A stretch of DNA of 64,000 nt from Devosia beringensis (GCF_014926585.1 NZ_CP045422.1:1-64000), one strand, 5' to 3'. Shown: positions 26,342-36,035, counted from the stretch's first letter. The notes: generated from the sequence alone by a model not told the origin. Program-made: numbers and translations.

Positions 26342-27645
26342 TGACGGCCAAGAGTTACGCCGGCGACGGCAGCTACCCGCCGAGCTATTACGCCGCCTCG
26401 CGCAATATAACCCGGGTGCCAGTGACCCTCGAGGGGGAGGTGAAGGCCGATATCTGCGTCGTCGGCGCCGGCTATTCGGGCCTGTCCGCCGCGCTGCATC
26501 TGGCCGAGCAGGGCTTCAAGGTGGTCATGGTCGAGGGCGCCAGTGTTGGTTGGGGTGCTTCGGGCCGCAATGGCGGTCAGGTGGTCAACGGCCTCAATGC
26601 CAGCCTCGACACCATCGGCAAGCGCTATGGCGCGCAGACCGCCAGTTTCGTGGGTGGACTGGTGCAGGAGGGTGCCGGCATCATCTATGACTGGGTCGAA
26701 CGCTATGGCATCGACTGCGATCTGCAGCGCGGCAACATCTATGCTGCCTATACGCCGGCCCATATGCGCGATCTGGAAGCCAAGCAGACGCTGTGGCGCC
26801 AGCATGGCATGGATGACCATGAGATGCTCGACAAGGCTGGCATCCGCAAGCATATCGGCAGCAATGTCTATGAAGGCGGCATGATCGACCACTCGGGCGG
26901 CCATATGCATCCACTCAATCTGGTACTGGGCGAAGCCAGAGCCCTAGAAGGCCTGGGCGGGGTGATCTACGAAAACTCGCCGGTCACCAAGGTGGAGCAG
27001 GACACCACCCGGGCGACCGTCACGACGGCCAAGGGCCGCGTCACTGCCAACGCGGTGCTGGTCTGCGGCAATGCCTATCTGGGCAATGTCGTGCCGGAAC
27101 TGACGGCGCGCGTGATGCCGGTCTCCACCCAGATGATGGCGACGGCGCCGCTGGGCGAAGAGCGTGCCAAGGCGCTACTGCCCACCGGCATGTGCGTGGA
27201 GGATGTGCGCTACATCCTCGACTATTTCCGGCTCAGCGCCGATCACCGGCTGATCTTTGGCGGCGGCGTCGTCTATGGCGGCACCGATCCGGCTGACGTG
27301 ATCGCCAAGCTGCGGCCGAACCTGGACAAGGTGTTTCCGCAACTGGCCGATGTCAAAATCGACTATGCCTGGAGCGGCAATTTCGCGCTGTCCTTCTCGC
27401 GGGTGCCGCAACTGGGAAGGCTGGGCGACAAGGTCTATTTCGCGCATGGCTATAGCGGCCACGGCATAACCGGTTCGCACCTGTTCGGTCGCATCCTCGG
27501 CGAAGCTGTGCGCGGCGACCTCACCCGCTTCGACACGTTCGCCAAGCTGCCCTGGATTCCCTTTCCCGGCGGTCGGATGTTCAGGGCGCAGTATTCGACG
27601 CTGGGCTCGTGGTGGTATGCGCTCAAGGACCGGCTGGGGATCTGA
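26341..27645 (+). CDS. puuB: Gamma-glutamylputrescine oxidoreductase
   Basis: This 434-residue FAD-dependent oxidoreductase of the DAO family has the dinucleotide motif VGAGYSGLSAALHLAEQG near residues 42-59 and the family block GWGASGRNGGQVVNG. It oxidises gamma-glutamylputrescine to gamma-glutamyl-gamma-aminobutyraldehyde. The ATG overlaps the puuA stop (TGATG). No polyamine transporter lies next to it in this window. Confidence 0.9.
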   Translation: MTAKSYAGDGSYPPSYYAASRNITRVPVTLEGEVKADICVVGAGYSGLSAALHLAEQGFKVVMVEGASVGWGASGRNGGQVVNGLNASLDTIGKRYGAQTASFVGGLVQEGAGIIYDWVERYGIDCDLQRGNIYAAYTPAHMRDLEAKQTLWRQHGMDDHEMLDKAGIRKHIGSNVYEGGMIDHSGGHMHPLNLVLGEARALEGLGGVIYENSPVTKVEQDTTRATVTTAKGRVTANAVLVCGNAYLGNVVPELTARVMPVSTQMMATAPLGEERAKALLPTGMCVEDVRYILDYFRLSADHRLIFGGGVVYGGTDPADVIAKLRPNLDKVFPQLADVKIDYAWSGNFALSFSRVPQLGRLGDKVYFAHGYSGHGITGSHLFGRILGEAVRGDLTRFDTFAKLPWIPFPGGRMFRAQYSTLGSWWYALKDRLGI

Positions 27646-27807
27646 TGGCGCAACCGCGGTAAATCTGCCCGGAATAGCGCTGCGTGACGGGCGGCGCCGT
27701 TCCTGTCGATAATATGACAAAAATGATCTTGTTTTCTGACGGTCTTGTTTGGTAGATGGCGGCGCCGCCGGTTCGCTTGGCGCGCCTTCTGCCAACAGGA
27801 TCTTCCC

Positions 27808-28845
27808 ATGCCCCATTCCGCCGTCGCCCGCTGGTCGCGCCTTGCCGCCACCGGACTGATTCTTGCCAGCGGCCTGACCGCCGGCGCCGCTTTTGCCGGC
27901 CCGACCAGCTATCCGCTCACACTCTCCAATTGCGGCGTGGACATCACGTTCAGCAAGGCGCCGGAGCGGGCGATGGCGCTGGGGCAGAACAGCGCTGAGA
28001 TCATGCTGCTGCTGGGCCTTGAGGATCGCGTTGCGGGCACCGCCTTCTGGCCGTCCAAAGTGCTGCCCGAGCTGGCAGCGGCCAATGAAAAGGTGAAGCT
28101 GCTGACGGTCGAGATCCCGACGCTGGAAGCGGTTCTAGCCGAGCGTCCCGACTTCGTGGCCGCCCAGTTGCTCAATCTGCTTGGCCCCAACAGCACCATT
28201 GCCACGCGCGAAGACTTCGCCAATCTCGACATTCCAAGCTATCTGTCGCCCGGCGTCTGCGCCACATCCGACAATGTGGCCGACGTGCATGGCAGCCGCG
28301 CCAGCCTGTGGAATATGGATCTGCTCTACCAGGAGATCGACGAACTGGCGCAGATCTTTGACGTAAGCGATCGCGGCCAGGAACTGATTGCCTCGTTCAA
28401 GGCTCGCGAGGCGGCCATCCGCGAGCGGGTGGCAGGCAGCGATGGCGATCCATCTTTTGTCTTCTGGTTCTCCAGCCCGTCGCCGGCCGATGACGCCTAT
28501 CTGGGCGGCAAGAATGGCGCATCCGGCTTCATTGCCGACCTATTGGGTGGCCATAATGCCATCACCACCGAAGCCGAATGGCCGACGGTGAGCTGGGAAG
28601 GCATTGTCGCTGCCAACCCGACCGTGCTGGTGATCGCCGATCTCGACCGCAATCGCTGGGATCTGGACAAGCCTGCGGCCAAGAAGGCGTTCCTGACCAG
28701 CGATCCGGTGGTCAGCCAGATAGATGCCGTCAAGAACGGCCATATCGCGGTGATGGACGGCCAGGCGATGAACCCGACCATCCGCACCATCTACGGCGCT
28801 GAGCAGCTGGTCGATCAGCTCGTGGGCTTTGGTCTGATCAAGTGA
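27808..28845 (+). CDS. Siderophore/metal-type ABC transporter, binding protein
   Basis: The 345-residue protein has a signal peptide ending in AGAAFA and a helical-backbone binding-protein fold of the FecB/FepB class. The ATG at 27808 has AACAGGA upstream. It is followed by a FecCD permease (four-base overlap) and an ATPase (four-base overlap). The ligand is probably an Fe(III)-siderophore, but cobalamin or another metal chelate is possible. No TGA-N9-TCA box is visible in its upstream region. Confidence 0.88.
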   Translation: MPHSAVARWSRLAATGLILASGLTAGAAFAGPTSYPLTLSNCGVDITFSKAPERAMALGQNSAEIMLLLGLEDRVAGTAFWPSKVLPELAAANEKVKLLTVEIPTLEAVLAERPDFVAAQLLNLLGPNSTIATREDFANLDIPSYLSPGVCATSDNVADVHGSRASLWNMDLLYQEIDELAQIFDVSDRGQELIASFKAREAAIRERVAGSDGDPSFVFWFSSPSPADDAYLGGKNGASGFIADLLGGHNAITTEAEWPTVSWEGIVAANPTVLVIADLDRNRWDLDKPAAKKAFLTSDPVVSQIDAVKNGHIAVMDGQAMNPTIRTIYGAEQLVDQLVGFGLIK

Positions 28846-29882
28846 GCGTCGTCAGCCGCACTCTGAGCGGGCGGGCCGGTCTCGGTCTGCTCGCCGTGCT
28901 GTCGCTGGCGCTGCTGGCCGTATCGATTGGCGCGGGCGTGGGCATTGGCGAATTGGCGATTCCGCCATCGACGACGTTCCACGCCATCACCAACCGGCTG
29001 GGCTGGACGGCGGTGCCGCTCGACAAGATCCACGAAAGCGTCATCTGGGACTATCGGCTGAGCCGCGCTCTGGTTGCCTCGCTTTGTGGTGCCGGGCTGG
29101 CGCTGTGTGGCGCCATCCTGCAGTCTTTGCTGCGCAACCCGCTGGCAGAGCCCTATGTGCTGGGCATATCGGCCGGCGCATCGACTGGCGCCGTCTCGGT
29201 GATCGTACTGGGCATTGGTGCGGGCGCGGTTACGCTTTCCAGCGGCGCCTTTGCCGGCGCGCTCGCGGCGTTTCTATTCGTGGTCATCCTGGCCAGTGGT
29301 GCCCGCGGTGGGGCGGACCGCACCATTCTGGCGGGCGTCGCCGCCTCGCAGCTGTTCAATGCGCTGACCTCCTACATCGTGAGCACCTCGGCCAATGCGC
29401 AGCAGGCGCGCGACGTGATGTTCTGGCTGCTGGGCAGTTTCGGTGGCGTACGCTGGCCGGAGTTTCAACTGGCATTGGTCGTGGTGCTGATCGCCCTGGC
29501 CATCTGCCTCTTCTACGCAAGGGCACTCGACGCCTTCACCTTCGGTGACGACGCGGCATCATCGCTGGGCATTCCGGTGGTGCGGGTCCGCATCATCCTG
29601 TTCGCCACCACAGCCATGCTCACCGCGACCATTGTGAGCATGGTGGGATCGATCGGCTTTGTGGGCCTGGTGGTGCCGCATGTCGCACGGTTCCTCGTGG
29701 GCCCGCTGCACCTGCGGCTTTTACCGGCCTGTGTCGGGATCGGGGCCGTCTTCATGGTACTGGCCGACATCGTATCCCGCATCATCATTCCCCAGCAGGT
29801 GCTCCCCATTGGCGTGGTGACGGCGCTGATCGGTGTGCCGTTCTTCTCGGTCATCCTCTATCGGGCGAGGCGCGCCGTATGA
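28842..29882 (+). CDS. Siderophore/metal-type ABC transporter, permease
   Basis: The 346-residue FecCD-family permease has about ten helices, with RNPLAEPYVLGISAGAST, GSIGFVGLVVPHVARF and QQVLPIGVVTALIGVPFF. It starts with GTG, overlapping the binding-protein stop (GTGA). One permease gene is present, so a homodimer is expected. Confidence 0.9.
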   Translation: MSVVSRTLSGRAGLGLLAVLSLALLAVSIGAGVGIGELAIPPSTTFHAITNRLGWTAVPLDKIHESVIWDYRLSRALVASLCGAGLALCGAILQSLLRNPLAEPYVLGISAGASTGAVSVIVLGIGAGAVTLSSGAFAGALAAFLFVVILASGARGGADRTILAGVAASQLFNALTSYIVSTSANAQQARDVMFWLLGSFGGVRWPEFQLALVVVLIALAICLFYARALDAFTFGDDAASSLGIPVVRVRIILFATTAMLTATIVSMVGSIGFVGLVVPHVARFLVGPLHLRLLPACVGIGAVFMVLADIVSRIIIPQQVLPIGVVTALIGVPFFSVILYRARRAV

Positions 29883-30640
29883 CCATCAAGGCAGACAGAA
29901 TCAGCTGGGCAGCCGGCAAGACCGTCATTGTCGATGACGTCTCGATCGCCGCCGAGCCCGGCAAGATGCTGGGTCTGCTCGGCCCCAATGGGTCGGGCAA
30001 GTCGTCGCTGCTGCGCTTGCTGGTGGGTCTGCGCAAGCCGGATTCCGGAAAGGTGACGCTGGATGGCGAGCCGATCGGCCAGGTCAGCCGGCGTCGTCTG
30101 GCCCGTCGCGTAGCCTTGGTGGAGCAGCATGCGACCACAGACGCCAGTGTCACAGTGCTCGATGTGGTCCGGCTGGGCCGCACGCCGCATCGCTCGGCCC
30201 TGTCGCCCTGGACCAGTGCCGATGACGCGGCCGTCGAGGCGGCGCTGGATCGTGTCGGCCTGGCCGCAAGGCGCGGCCAGTACTGGCAGACCCTGTCGGG
30301 CGGCGAGCGGCAACGGGTGCATATTGCCCGGGCCCTGGCGCAGATGCCTAGCGAGATCGTGCTGGACGAGCCGACCAATCATCTCGACATCCAGCACCAG
30401 ATCGACATTCTCCGGCTGGTCAATGCCCTGCCCGTCACCAGCATTGTGGCGCTGCATGACCTCAATCATGCGGCGATGTTTTGTGACCGCCTGGCCGTGA
30501 TGGACAAGGGACGCATCGTCGCCGAGGGTACGCCCGAAGCCGTGCTGAGCGAACAGCTGTTGCGCGACGTGTTCCGGATCGAGGCCAGAATCGAGCCGTC
30601 GCCCTACCATGGCAAGCTGCATATCCACTATTTGCTGTAG
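29879..30640 (+). CDS. Siderophore/metal-type ABC transporter, ATPase
   Basis: The 253-residue ATPase has Walker A GPNGSGKSS, signature LSGGERQRV, Walker B IVLDEPTNHLDI and an H-loop in VALHDLNHA, all typical of FecE/FhuC-type ATPases. It overlaps the permease gene by four bases and completes the operon. Confidence 0.92.
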   Translation: MTIKADRISWAAGKTVIVDDVSIAAEPGKMLGLLGPNGSGKSSLLRLLVGLRKPDSGKVTLDGEPIGQVSRRRLARRVALVEQHATTDASVTVLDVVRLGRTPHRSALSPWTSADDAAVEAALDRVGLAARRGQYWQTLSGGERQRVHIARALAQMPSEIVLDEPTNHLDIQHQIDILRLVNALPVTSIVALHDLNHAAMFCDRLAVMDKGRIVAEGTPEAVLSEQLLRDVFRIEARIEPSPYHGKLHIHYLL

Positions 30641-30731
30641 CTGGCTCGGCCGGGTGAACCGTTCGGCCCGGTTTGGGCTTCACCGGCGCTGCCGACCTCT
30701 CCTAGAGTGCCGGCAACAGACGGAGAGTCGG

Positions 30732-31943
30732 GTGACCCAGATAGCCGATAGAGCGCCAAGCAGGCGCGAGTATTTTCAACCCGTCATGGCCGGCGCCCTG
30801 GCGGCGATCGTCGGCTATGCCAGCACCTTCACCCTGGTGCTGGCAGCGCTGACGGCATCGGGTGCCTCGCCGCAGCAGGCCGGTTCGGGCCTGATGAGCG
30901 TCTGCATTGCCATCGGCATTCTCAACATTGTCGTCAGCGCCCGCCTACGCGTGCCGGTCAGCTTTGCCTGGACGACGCCCGGGGTGGCGTTCCTGCTCAC
31001 CGTGGGCGAGCCGGTGGGCGGCTTTCCGGCCGTGTCGGGGGCGTTTCTGGTGGCGGCGGGCCTCATCCTGCTCACGGGCCTCATAAAGCCGCTGGCGCGG
31101 CTGATGGCGGCCATTCCCGCGCCGATTGCCAATGCCATGCTGGCCGGCATGCTGCTGACCCTATGCCTTGCACCCATTACCGCCGTAGCCGAAATGCCGA
31201 TGCTGGCTTTGCCCATCCTGCTCGCCTGGGTGATCGGCTTGCGCGTTGCCCGGCGCTATGCCGTGCCGATTGCCGTGCTGGTGACCGGGATCGTCTTGGC
31301 GCTGACCACCAACCTGCCGGCGGGCGCGCTGGATTCGAGCTGGCCGGCGCTGGTGCCGGTCATGCCGGTCTTTACGCTGGACGCCATCGTACGGATCGGC
31401 CTGCCGCTCTATATCGTCACCATGGCCTCGCAGAACCTGCCGGGGCTGGCGGTGATGCAGGCCAATGGCTTCATACTGGCGCCGGCGCCCCTGTTTGTCA
31501 TGACCGGTATCGCCAGCGCCGTTACAGCGGTGTTTGGCGGCCATACCAGCAATCTGGCGGCCATAACGGCGGCGATCTGCGCCGGGCCGGAAGCCCATCC
31601 CGACAAGACCAAGCGCTGGCCGGCGCCTATTGCTGCGGGCGTGGTCTATCTGCTGCTGGCCCCGGCGGCGAGCCTGGCCGCGGCGTTCATCGCGGCGTCG
31701 CCGCCCCTGCTGATCCAGGCCGTTGCCGGGCTGGCCCTGCTGTCGAGCCTGACGGCGGCACTGGCCGGGGCGCTGGTGCATGAGGAGACCCGGCTGCCGG
31801 CCATCTTCACCTTCGTCATTACCGCGTCGGGGATCACCATGATCGGCGTCGGCGCGCCCTTCTGGGGCCTGGTGGGCGGCATTGCCATGCTGGTGTTGCT
31901 GCGGTTCGGTATCAAGCCAGTGGTCGAGACTACGGGGGTATGA
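30732..31943 (+). CDS. BenE-family transporter
   Basis: The 403-residue protein has about twelve hydrophobic segments and the BenE family pattern: FAWTTPGVAFLL, LPLYIVTMASQNLPGLAVMQANGF and FGGHTSNLAAITAAICAGPEAHPD. Members are described as benzoate/proton symporters; other substrates are likely in relatives far from benzoate genes, as here. The GTG at 30732 with GGAGAG upstream is the best start. The ORF extends further upstream but overlaps the preceding ATPase gene. It overlaps the next gene by four bases. Confidence 0.82.
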   Translation: MTQIADRAPSRREYFQPVMAGALAAIVGYASTFTLVLAALTASGASPQQAGSGLMSVCIAIGILNIVVSARLRVPVSFAWTTPGVAFLLTVGEPVGGFPAVSGAFLVAAGLILLTGLIKPLARLMAAIPAPIANAMLAGMLLTLCLAPITAVAEMPMLALPILLAWVIGLRVARRYAVPIAVLVTGIVLALTTNLPAGALDSSWPALVPVMPVFTLDAIVRIGLPLYIVTMASQNLPGLAVMQANGFILAPAPLFVMTGIASAVTAVFGGHTSNLAAITAAICAGPEAHPDKTKRWPAPIAAGVVYLLLAPAASLAAAFIAASPPLLIQAVAGLALLSSLTAALAGALVHEETRLPAIFTFVITASGITMIGVGAPFWGLVGGIAMLVLLRFGIKPVVETTGV

Positions 31944-32551
31944 CCCTGCCCCATGCCGTGATCATTGCCGGCGGCAAAGGCACGCGTCTGGGCGGGGTGC
32001 GCAAGGCCGACCTGCGTCTGGGCAGGGTACGCCAGCTTGACCGGGTGATCAGCGCGCTGGGCAAGGTCGTCAATCCCATCCTGGTGGCGGGTGGGCCACC
32101 CGAGCACAGGCTGGACCTGCCGCCTACCTGTGTAGCCGTGCCGGACCGCGACTCACCGTCTGCGGGGCCGCTGGCCGGGCTGGCTGCCGCGGTGGCGCAT
32201 CTGACAGAATCGGGAATCACCGACGGATTGCTGGTCAGCGTCGCGGTGGATACCGCCTTTTTGCCCACCGATTTCGTTTCCCGGCTGATCGACGGATTGG
32301 ACGAAGGCACGGCTGCCTTTGCCGCCTGGGGCGAGGACTTCTACCCGCCCAATGCCGTCTGGCGCCTTGGGCATCTGCAGGACCTGCCGCGGGCGATTGA
32401 TGGCGCCAGTGGCCCGGCCAGCCTCAAGTCGCTGCAACGCCGCCTTGGCGCGCGGCGTGTTGACTGGACCGAGCATGCCGGTGCCAATCCCTTTGCCAAT
32501 ATCAATACCCTTGCCGACCTGCTGGCGCTGCAGCGCATCGCCTTGGGTTGA
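31940..32551 (+). CDS. MobA-like nucleotidyltransferase
   Basis: The 203-residue protein has the GT-A/NTP-transferase start HAVIIAGGKGTRLGGVRKADLRLG, a variant of the MobA motif LAGGxSxRMGxDK, and VAVDTAFLPTDFVSRLI for the metal-binding Asp region. MobA attaches GMP to molybdopterin. The coupling to a BenE-like carrier (ATGA overlap) is unusual, so a different NTP-sugar or cofactor role cannot be excluded. Confidence 0.72.
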   Translation: MTLPHAVIIAGGKGTRLGGVRKADLRLGRVRQLDRVISALGKVVNPILVAGGPPEHRLDLPPTCVAVPDRDSPSAGPLAGLAAAVAHLTESGITDGLLVSVAVDTAFLPTDFVSRLIDGLDEGTAAFAAWGEDFYPPNAVWRLGHLQDLPRAIDGASGPASLKSLQRRLGARRVDWTEHAGANPFANINTLADLLALQRIALG

Positions 32552-32653
32552 GCGCTGTCGCAACTTATTCACATGCGCGGCAATTGGGGCTTGGCAAAGC
32601 AAAGCAAGTTCGGTACATGGACCTCGCCTTCGCAAGAAGGTCAACGAAGGTGT

Positions 32654-32728
32654 TCCGCGGTAGCTCAGTGGTAGAGCAATCGGCTGTTAACCGATTGGTC
32701 GTAGGTTCGAATCCTACCCGCGGAGCCA
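32654..32728 (+). tRNA. tRNA-Asn (anticodon GTT)
   Basis: The cloverleaf is complete: acceptor TCCGCGG/CCGCGGA, anticodon stem ATCGG/CCGAT with anticodon GTT at 32686-32688, T-arm GTAGG-TTCGAAT-CCTAC, discriminator G and encoded CCA at 32726-32728. Confidence 0.97.
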
Positions 32729-32924
32729 TTCGTTCCTCGCTCGATAGCGAGCAACAATCCCACCATGTAAGGCTGCTGCATCCGCCCCTCGGGCGCGCTG
32801 CTGCTTGACGACCAGGCGGCGCGCGACGACAATATCTTGGTGCGCATTCATCGACATTGGCGACGGGTTTGGGTAACAGGCGCGATCGGCCCACGACGCG
32901 GCGCGTCATCAAAGAGGTTTTCGC

Positions 32925-33380
32925 ATGAGCAATGGCATGGACTTGGACGGCGAAAGCCAGATCACGCTGACCCGGACCATCGACGCCCATGTCGATGACG
33001 TGTTCAAGGCCTGGACCGACCCGGCGCTGATCGAACAGTGGCAGGCCGACCAGGCCGAGCTCGATGCCTTCGAGGGTGGCGAATATACCTTCACCACTTT
33101 CGGTGACGACGAAGATCCAGAGGATCATACCGTCAGCGGCGAAATTCTGGCCTTCGTGGAAAACCAGAAGCTGGTAATGAGCTGGGTGCACAAGGACGAG
33201 GAAGACGAGGAGGAGGATCTGATCTTCGTGCTCGAAATCCTGTTCAAGGCAATCGGTGACGAACAGACACAGATCACGCTGACCGAACGCGGCCTCGCCC
33301 ATGCCGATCCGGAATCGCGAATCTTTTCGATCGAGGCGTGGAACGCCGCGCTCGAACATCTCGCCGAAGTCATGGCCTGA
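32925..33380 (+). CDS. SRPBCC/AHSA1-domain protein
   Basis: The 151-residue protein has the START-like SRPBCC fold (ARTID-type opening ITLTRTIDAHVDDVFKAWTDPALIEQW) and ends with a C-terminal helix. It is very acidic in the middle (DEDPEDH and KDEEDEEEDL). The family binds small hydrophobic ligands or, as AHSA1, Hsp90, but nothing here gives the ligand. The ribosome-binding site AAAGAGG lies upstream of the ATG. Confidence 0.82.
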   Translation: MSNGMDLDGESQITLTRTIDAHVDDVFKAWTDPALIEQWQADQAELDAFEGGEYTFTTFGDDEDPEDHTVSGEILAFVENQKLVMSWVHKDEEDEEEDLIFVLEILFKAIGDEQTQITLTERGLAHADPESRIFSIEAWNAALEHLAEVMA

Positions 33381-33398
33381 GCTGAACCGATCGGGCCG

Positions 33399-33419
33399 TC
33401 CGTGCGTAACACGCACGGA
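33399..33419 (+). promoter_or_regulatory. Hairpin occluding the photolyase ribosome-binding site
   Basis: TCCGTGCGT (33399-33407), loop AAC, ACGCACGGA (33411-33419) forms a nine-base stem. Its 3' arm contains the first three bases of the GGAGG Shine-Dalgarno at 33417-33421, which serves the ATG at 33428. It could limit translation of the photolyase or act as a weak terminator for the gene upstream; no T-run follows. Confidence 0.55.
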
Positions 33420-33427
33420 GGCCCGTG

Positions 33428-34834
33428 ATGCGTTCGACCCATATTGCCTGGCTGCGCAACGATCTGCGCATCTCTGACAACCCAGCCCTGATGGCCGCGA
33501 TGCGCGGCGCAGACCGGGCCATAGTCCTTTACATCCACGAGGAAAATATCGGCGTGCGACCGCCCGGCGCGGCCGCGCGCTGGTGGCTGCACCAGAGCCT
33601 TGGCGCCCTGGAAGCAGATCTGGCGGCGCTGGGCGTAGAGCTGCTGGTCCGCCGTGGTGTGCCCGGGGTGATCGTTGCTGAACTGGTGCAGGAGCATGCC
33701 GTCGACGCGGTGTACTGGAACCGGCGATATGCACCAGGCGAGCGCGCGGTCGATGCCGCCATCAAGACCTGGCTGACGGCCCGCGGCACCAAGACCGAGT
33801 CGTTCGGCGCCAATGTCCTGATCGAGCCGTGGGAGATCAGCACCGGCCAAGGCAAGCCCTATTCGGTTTTCACACCGTTCTGGAAAACACTCAAGCAGCA
33901 GCGCCTGACCGCGCCACTGGGGCGCCCCGAGGCGGGGACGCCGCGAGCCCCCGTCCCTGTCGATACCGATTACCAGGAACCGCATTGGGCGGAAAAACTA
34001 GGCGGCCACTGGTATGTCGGGGAAGCTTCGGCGCAGCGCATGCTGGCCGACTTTCTCGACCACCGTGTAGGCGACTATCCCGAGCGGCGTGACATCCCAG
34101 ATTGCGATGCCACTTCGGGCCTGTCGCCGCATCTCCGCTTCGGCGAGATCAGCCCACGGCAGATCTGGCAGGCTGGCATGCTGGCGGCGGAACTGGCGCC
34201 AGAACAGGCCGGTGCGATCGACAAATTCCTGTCCGAACTGGCGTGGCGCGATTTCAGCTACCATCAGCTCTATCATCGCTGCGACATTGCGCAGGAACCG
34301 ATGCAGGCCAAGTATGCCGCCATGGCGTGGCGGGACGCACCCGAGGAGCTTGATGCCTGGCAGCGTGGCCAGACCGGCCTGCCGATCATCGATGCGGGCA
34401 TGCGCGAGCTGTGGGAGACCGGTTATATGCACAACCGTGTCCGCATGCTGGTGGCATCGCTGCTGAGCAAGAACCTGCTGATCGACTGGCGGCTGGGCGA
34501 GCGGTGGTTCTGGGACTGCCTGGTGGACAGCGACGTCGCCAGCAACCCGGCCAGCTGGCAGTGGGTTGCCGGCAGCGGGCTCGATGCCGCGCCCTATTTC
34601 CGCATCTTCAACCCGGTCACACAGGGCGGGCGATTTGATGCAGATGGCGGCTATGTACGGCGCTGGGTGCCTGAACTGGCGGCGTTGCCGGACGAATGGA
34701 TACACAGTCCCTCTGAAGCGCCGACTGCGGTGCTGCGGCGGGCGGGCGTCATCATCGGCCAGACCTACCCTGTACCGATCGTTGATCTCAAGACGTCAAG
34801 GGCGCGTGCCCTGGCCGCCTCGGCCGCTCTGTAG
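33428..34834 (+). CDS. phrB: Deoxyribodipyrimidine photolyase
   Basis: The 468-residue protein has an N-terminal photolyase domain (THIAWLRNDLRISDNPAL) and a C-terminal FAD domain with GLSPHLRFGEISPRQIW, ELAWRDFSYHQLYH, TGLPIIDAGMRELWETGYMHNRVRM and NPASWQWVAGSGLDAAPYFRIFNP. It repairs cyclobutane pyrimidine dimers with blue light. It matches class I CPD photolyases, the Asn of PNAPYF-type motifs being replaced by the local IFNP. The ATG at 33428 is six bases after GGAGG. Confidence 0.92.
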   Translation: MRSTHIAWLRNDLRISDNPALMAAMRGADRAIVLYIHEENIGVRPPGAAARWWLHQSLGALEADLAALGVELLVRRGVPGVIVAELVQEHAVDAVYWNRRYAPGERAVDAAIKTWLTARGTKTESFGANVLIEPWEISTGQGKPYSVFTPFWKTLKQQRLTAPLGRPEAGTPRAPVPVDTDYQEPHWAEKLGGHWYVGEASAQRMLADFLDHRVGDYPERRDIPDCDATSGLSPHLRFGEISPRQIWQAGMLAAELAPEQAGAIDKFLSELAWRDFSYHQLYHRCDIAQEPMQAKYAAMAWRDAPEELDAWQRGQTGLPIIDAGMRELWETGYMHNRVRMLVASLLSKNLLIDWRLGERWFWDCLVDSDVASNPASWQWVAGSGLDAAPYFRIFNPVTQGGRFDADGGYVRRWVPELAALPDEWIHSPSEAPTAVLRRAGVIIGQTYPVPIVDLKTSRARALAASAAL

Positions 34835-34985
34835 GGAATGATATTGCGCCAGTTTGCCTGTTGCGCACTGACGTTGCGCGGGCGGGCCGACGGGCGGAAA
34901 GCTCTGCCCGGGCAGGCCGTTATGGCTTGCGGACGAAGCGGGGCGGCCCTACGGTCACGGCTTACCAGCCCCAGCAGATTGCGCC

Positions 34986-36035
34986 ATGGCCAAGCACAAA
35001 GACCTCATCTCCGCTATCGGCAATACGCCGCTGATCCGTCTCAATCGCGTCTCGACCCTGACGGGATGCGATATCTGGGGCAAGGCGGAGTTCCTCAATC
35101 CGGGCCAGTCGGTCAAGGATCGCGCTGCGCTGTTCATCATCCATGATGCGGTCAAGTCGGGCCGGCTCAAGCCGGGCGGCACCATCGTCGAAGGCACCGC
35201 CGGCAATACCGGCATCGGGCTGACACTGGTGGCCAATTCGCTCGGCTTCAAATCGGTGATCGTGATCCCCGAGACGCAGAGCCAGGAGAAAAAGGACGCG
35301 CTGCGCCTCTATGGCGCCGAGCTGATCGAGGTTCCGGCAAAGCCTTACAAGAACCCGAACAATTACATCAAGCTATCCGGTCGGCTGGCCGACAAGCTCA
35401 ATGCCGAACTGCCCGAGGGCGCCATCTGGGCGAACCAGTTCGACAATATCGCCAACCGGCGCGCGCATGTGGAGACCACCGGCCCGGAAATCTGGCAGCA
35501 GACCAGTGGCCGTATCGACGGCTTCATCTGTGCCGTCGGTTCGGGTGGTACGCTGGCGGGCGTGTCGGAAGCGCTGCGCGCCCGCAATGCCGACATCAAG
35601 ATCGGCATGGCAGATCCCGAGGGCGCTGCGCTTTACAATTACTACGCCCATGGCGAGCTCAAATCGTCGGGCGACTCGATCACCGAAGGCATTGGCCAGG
35701 GCCGTATCACGGCCAATCTCGAGGGTCTGACGGTCGACAATCCGTACCAGATTTCCGATGCCGAGGCCCTGCCCTACATCTTTGACCTGCTCCAGCATGA
35801 AGGACTGTGCCTGGGCGGCTCGAGTGCCATCAACATTGCCGGGGCCGTGCGCATGGCGCGCGACCTGGGGCCGGGCAAGACCATCGTGACGATCCTGTGC
35901 GATTATGGCAATCGCTATGCCAGCAAGATCTACAATCCCGATTTTCTGCGCGGCAAGAACCTGCCGGTCCCCCCCTGGATGGAAGATCGTACCCCTATAG
36001 ACATCTCCAGCGTCATGGCAGCCGATCCGGCCTAG
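34986..36035 (+). CDS. cysK: Cysteine synthase A
   Basis: The 349-residue PLP enzyme has the catalytic Lys in GQSVKDRAA, the substrate loop GTAGNTGIG, the phosphate loop GSGGTLAG and a Ser in LGGSSAINI. It makes cysteine from O-acetylserine and sulfide. It is about 25 residues longer than E. coli CysK, with the extra length at the C terminus (DFLRGKNLPVPPWM), as in other alphaproteobacterial members. It stands alone with 151 bases upstream, where only the palindrome CTGCCCGGGCAG (34904-34915) was noted. Confidence 0.92.
   Translation: MAKHKDLISAIGNTPLIRLNRVSTLTGCDIWGKAEFLNPGQSVKDRAALFIIHDAVKSGRLKPGGTIVEGTAGNTGIGLTLVANSLGFKSVIVIPETQSQEKKDALRLYGAELIEVPAKPYKNPNNYIKLSGRLADKLNAELPEGAIWANQFDNIANRRAHVETTGPEIWQQTSGRIDGFICAVGSGGTLAGVSEALRARNADIKIGMADPEGAALYNYYAHGELKSSGDSITEGIGQGRITANLEGLTVDNPYQISDAEALPYIFDLLQHEGLCLGGSSAINIAGAVRMARDLGPGKTIVTILCDYGNRYASKIYNPDFLRGKNLPVPPWMEDRTPIDISSVMAADPA

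Noticed and set aside
27646-27807. A cobalamin riboswitch or iron box before the siderophore-type transporter.
   Set aside because: No B12-box sequence and no TGA-N9-TCA match were found; only GC-rich short palindromes are present.
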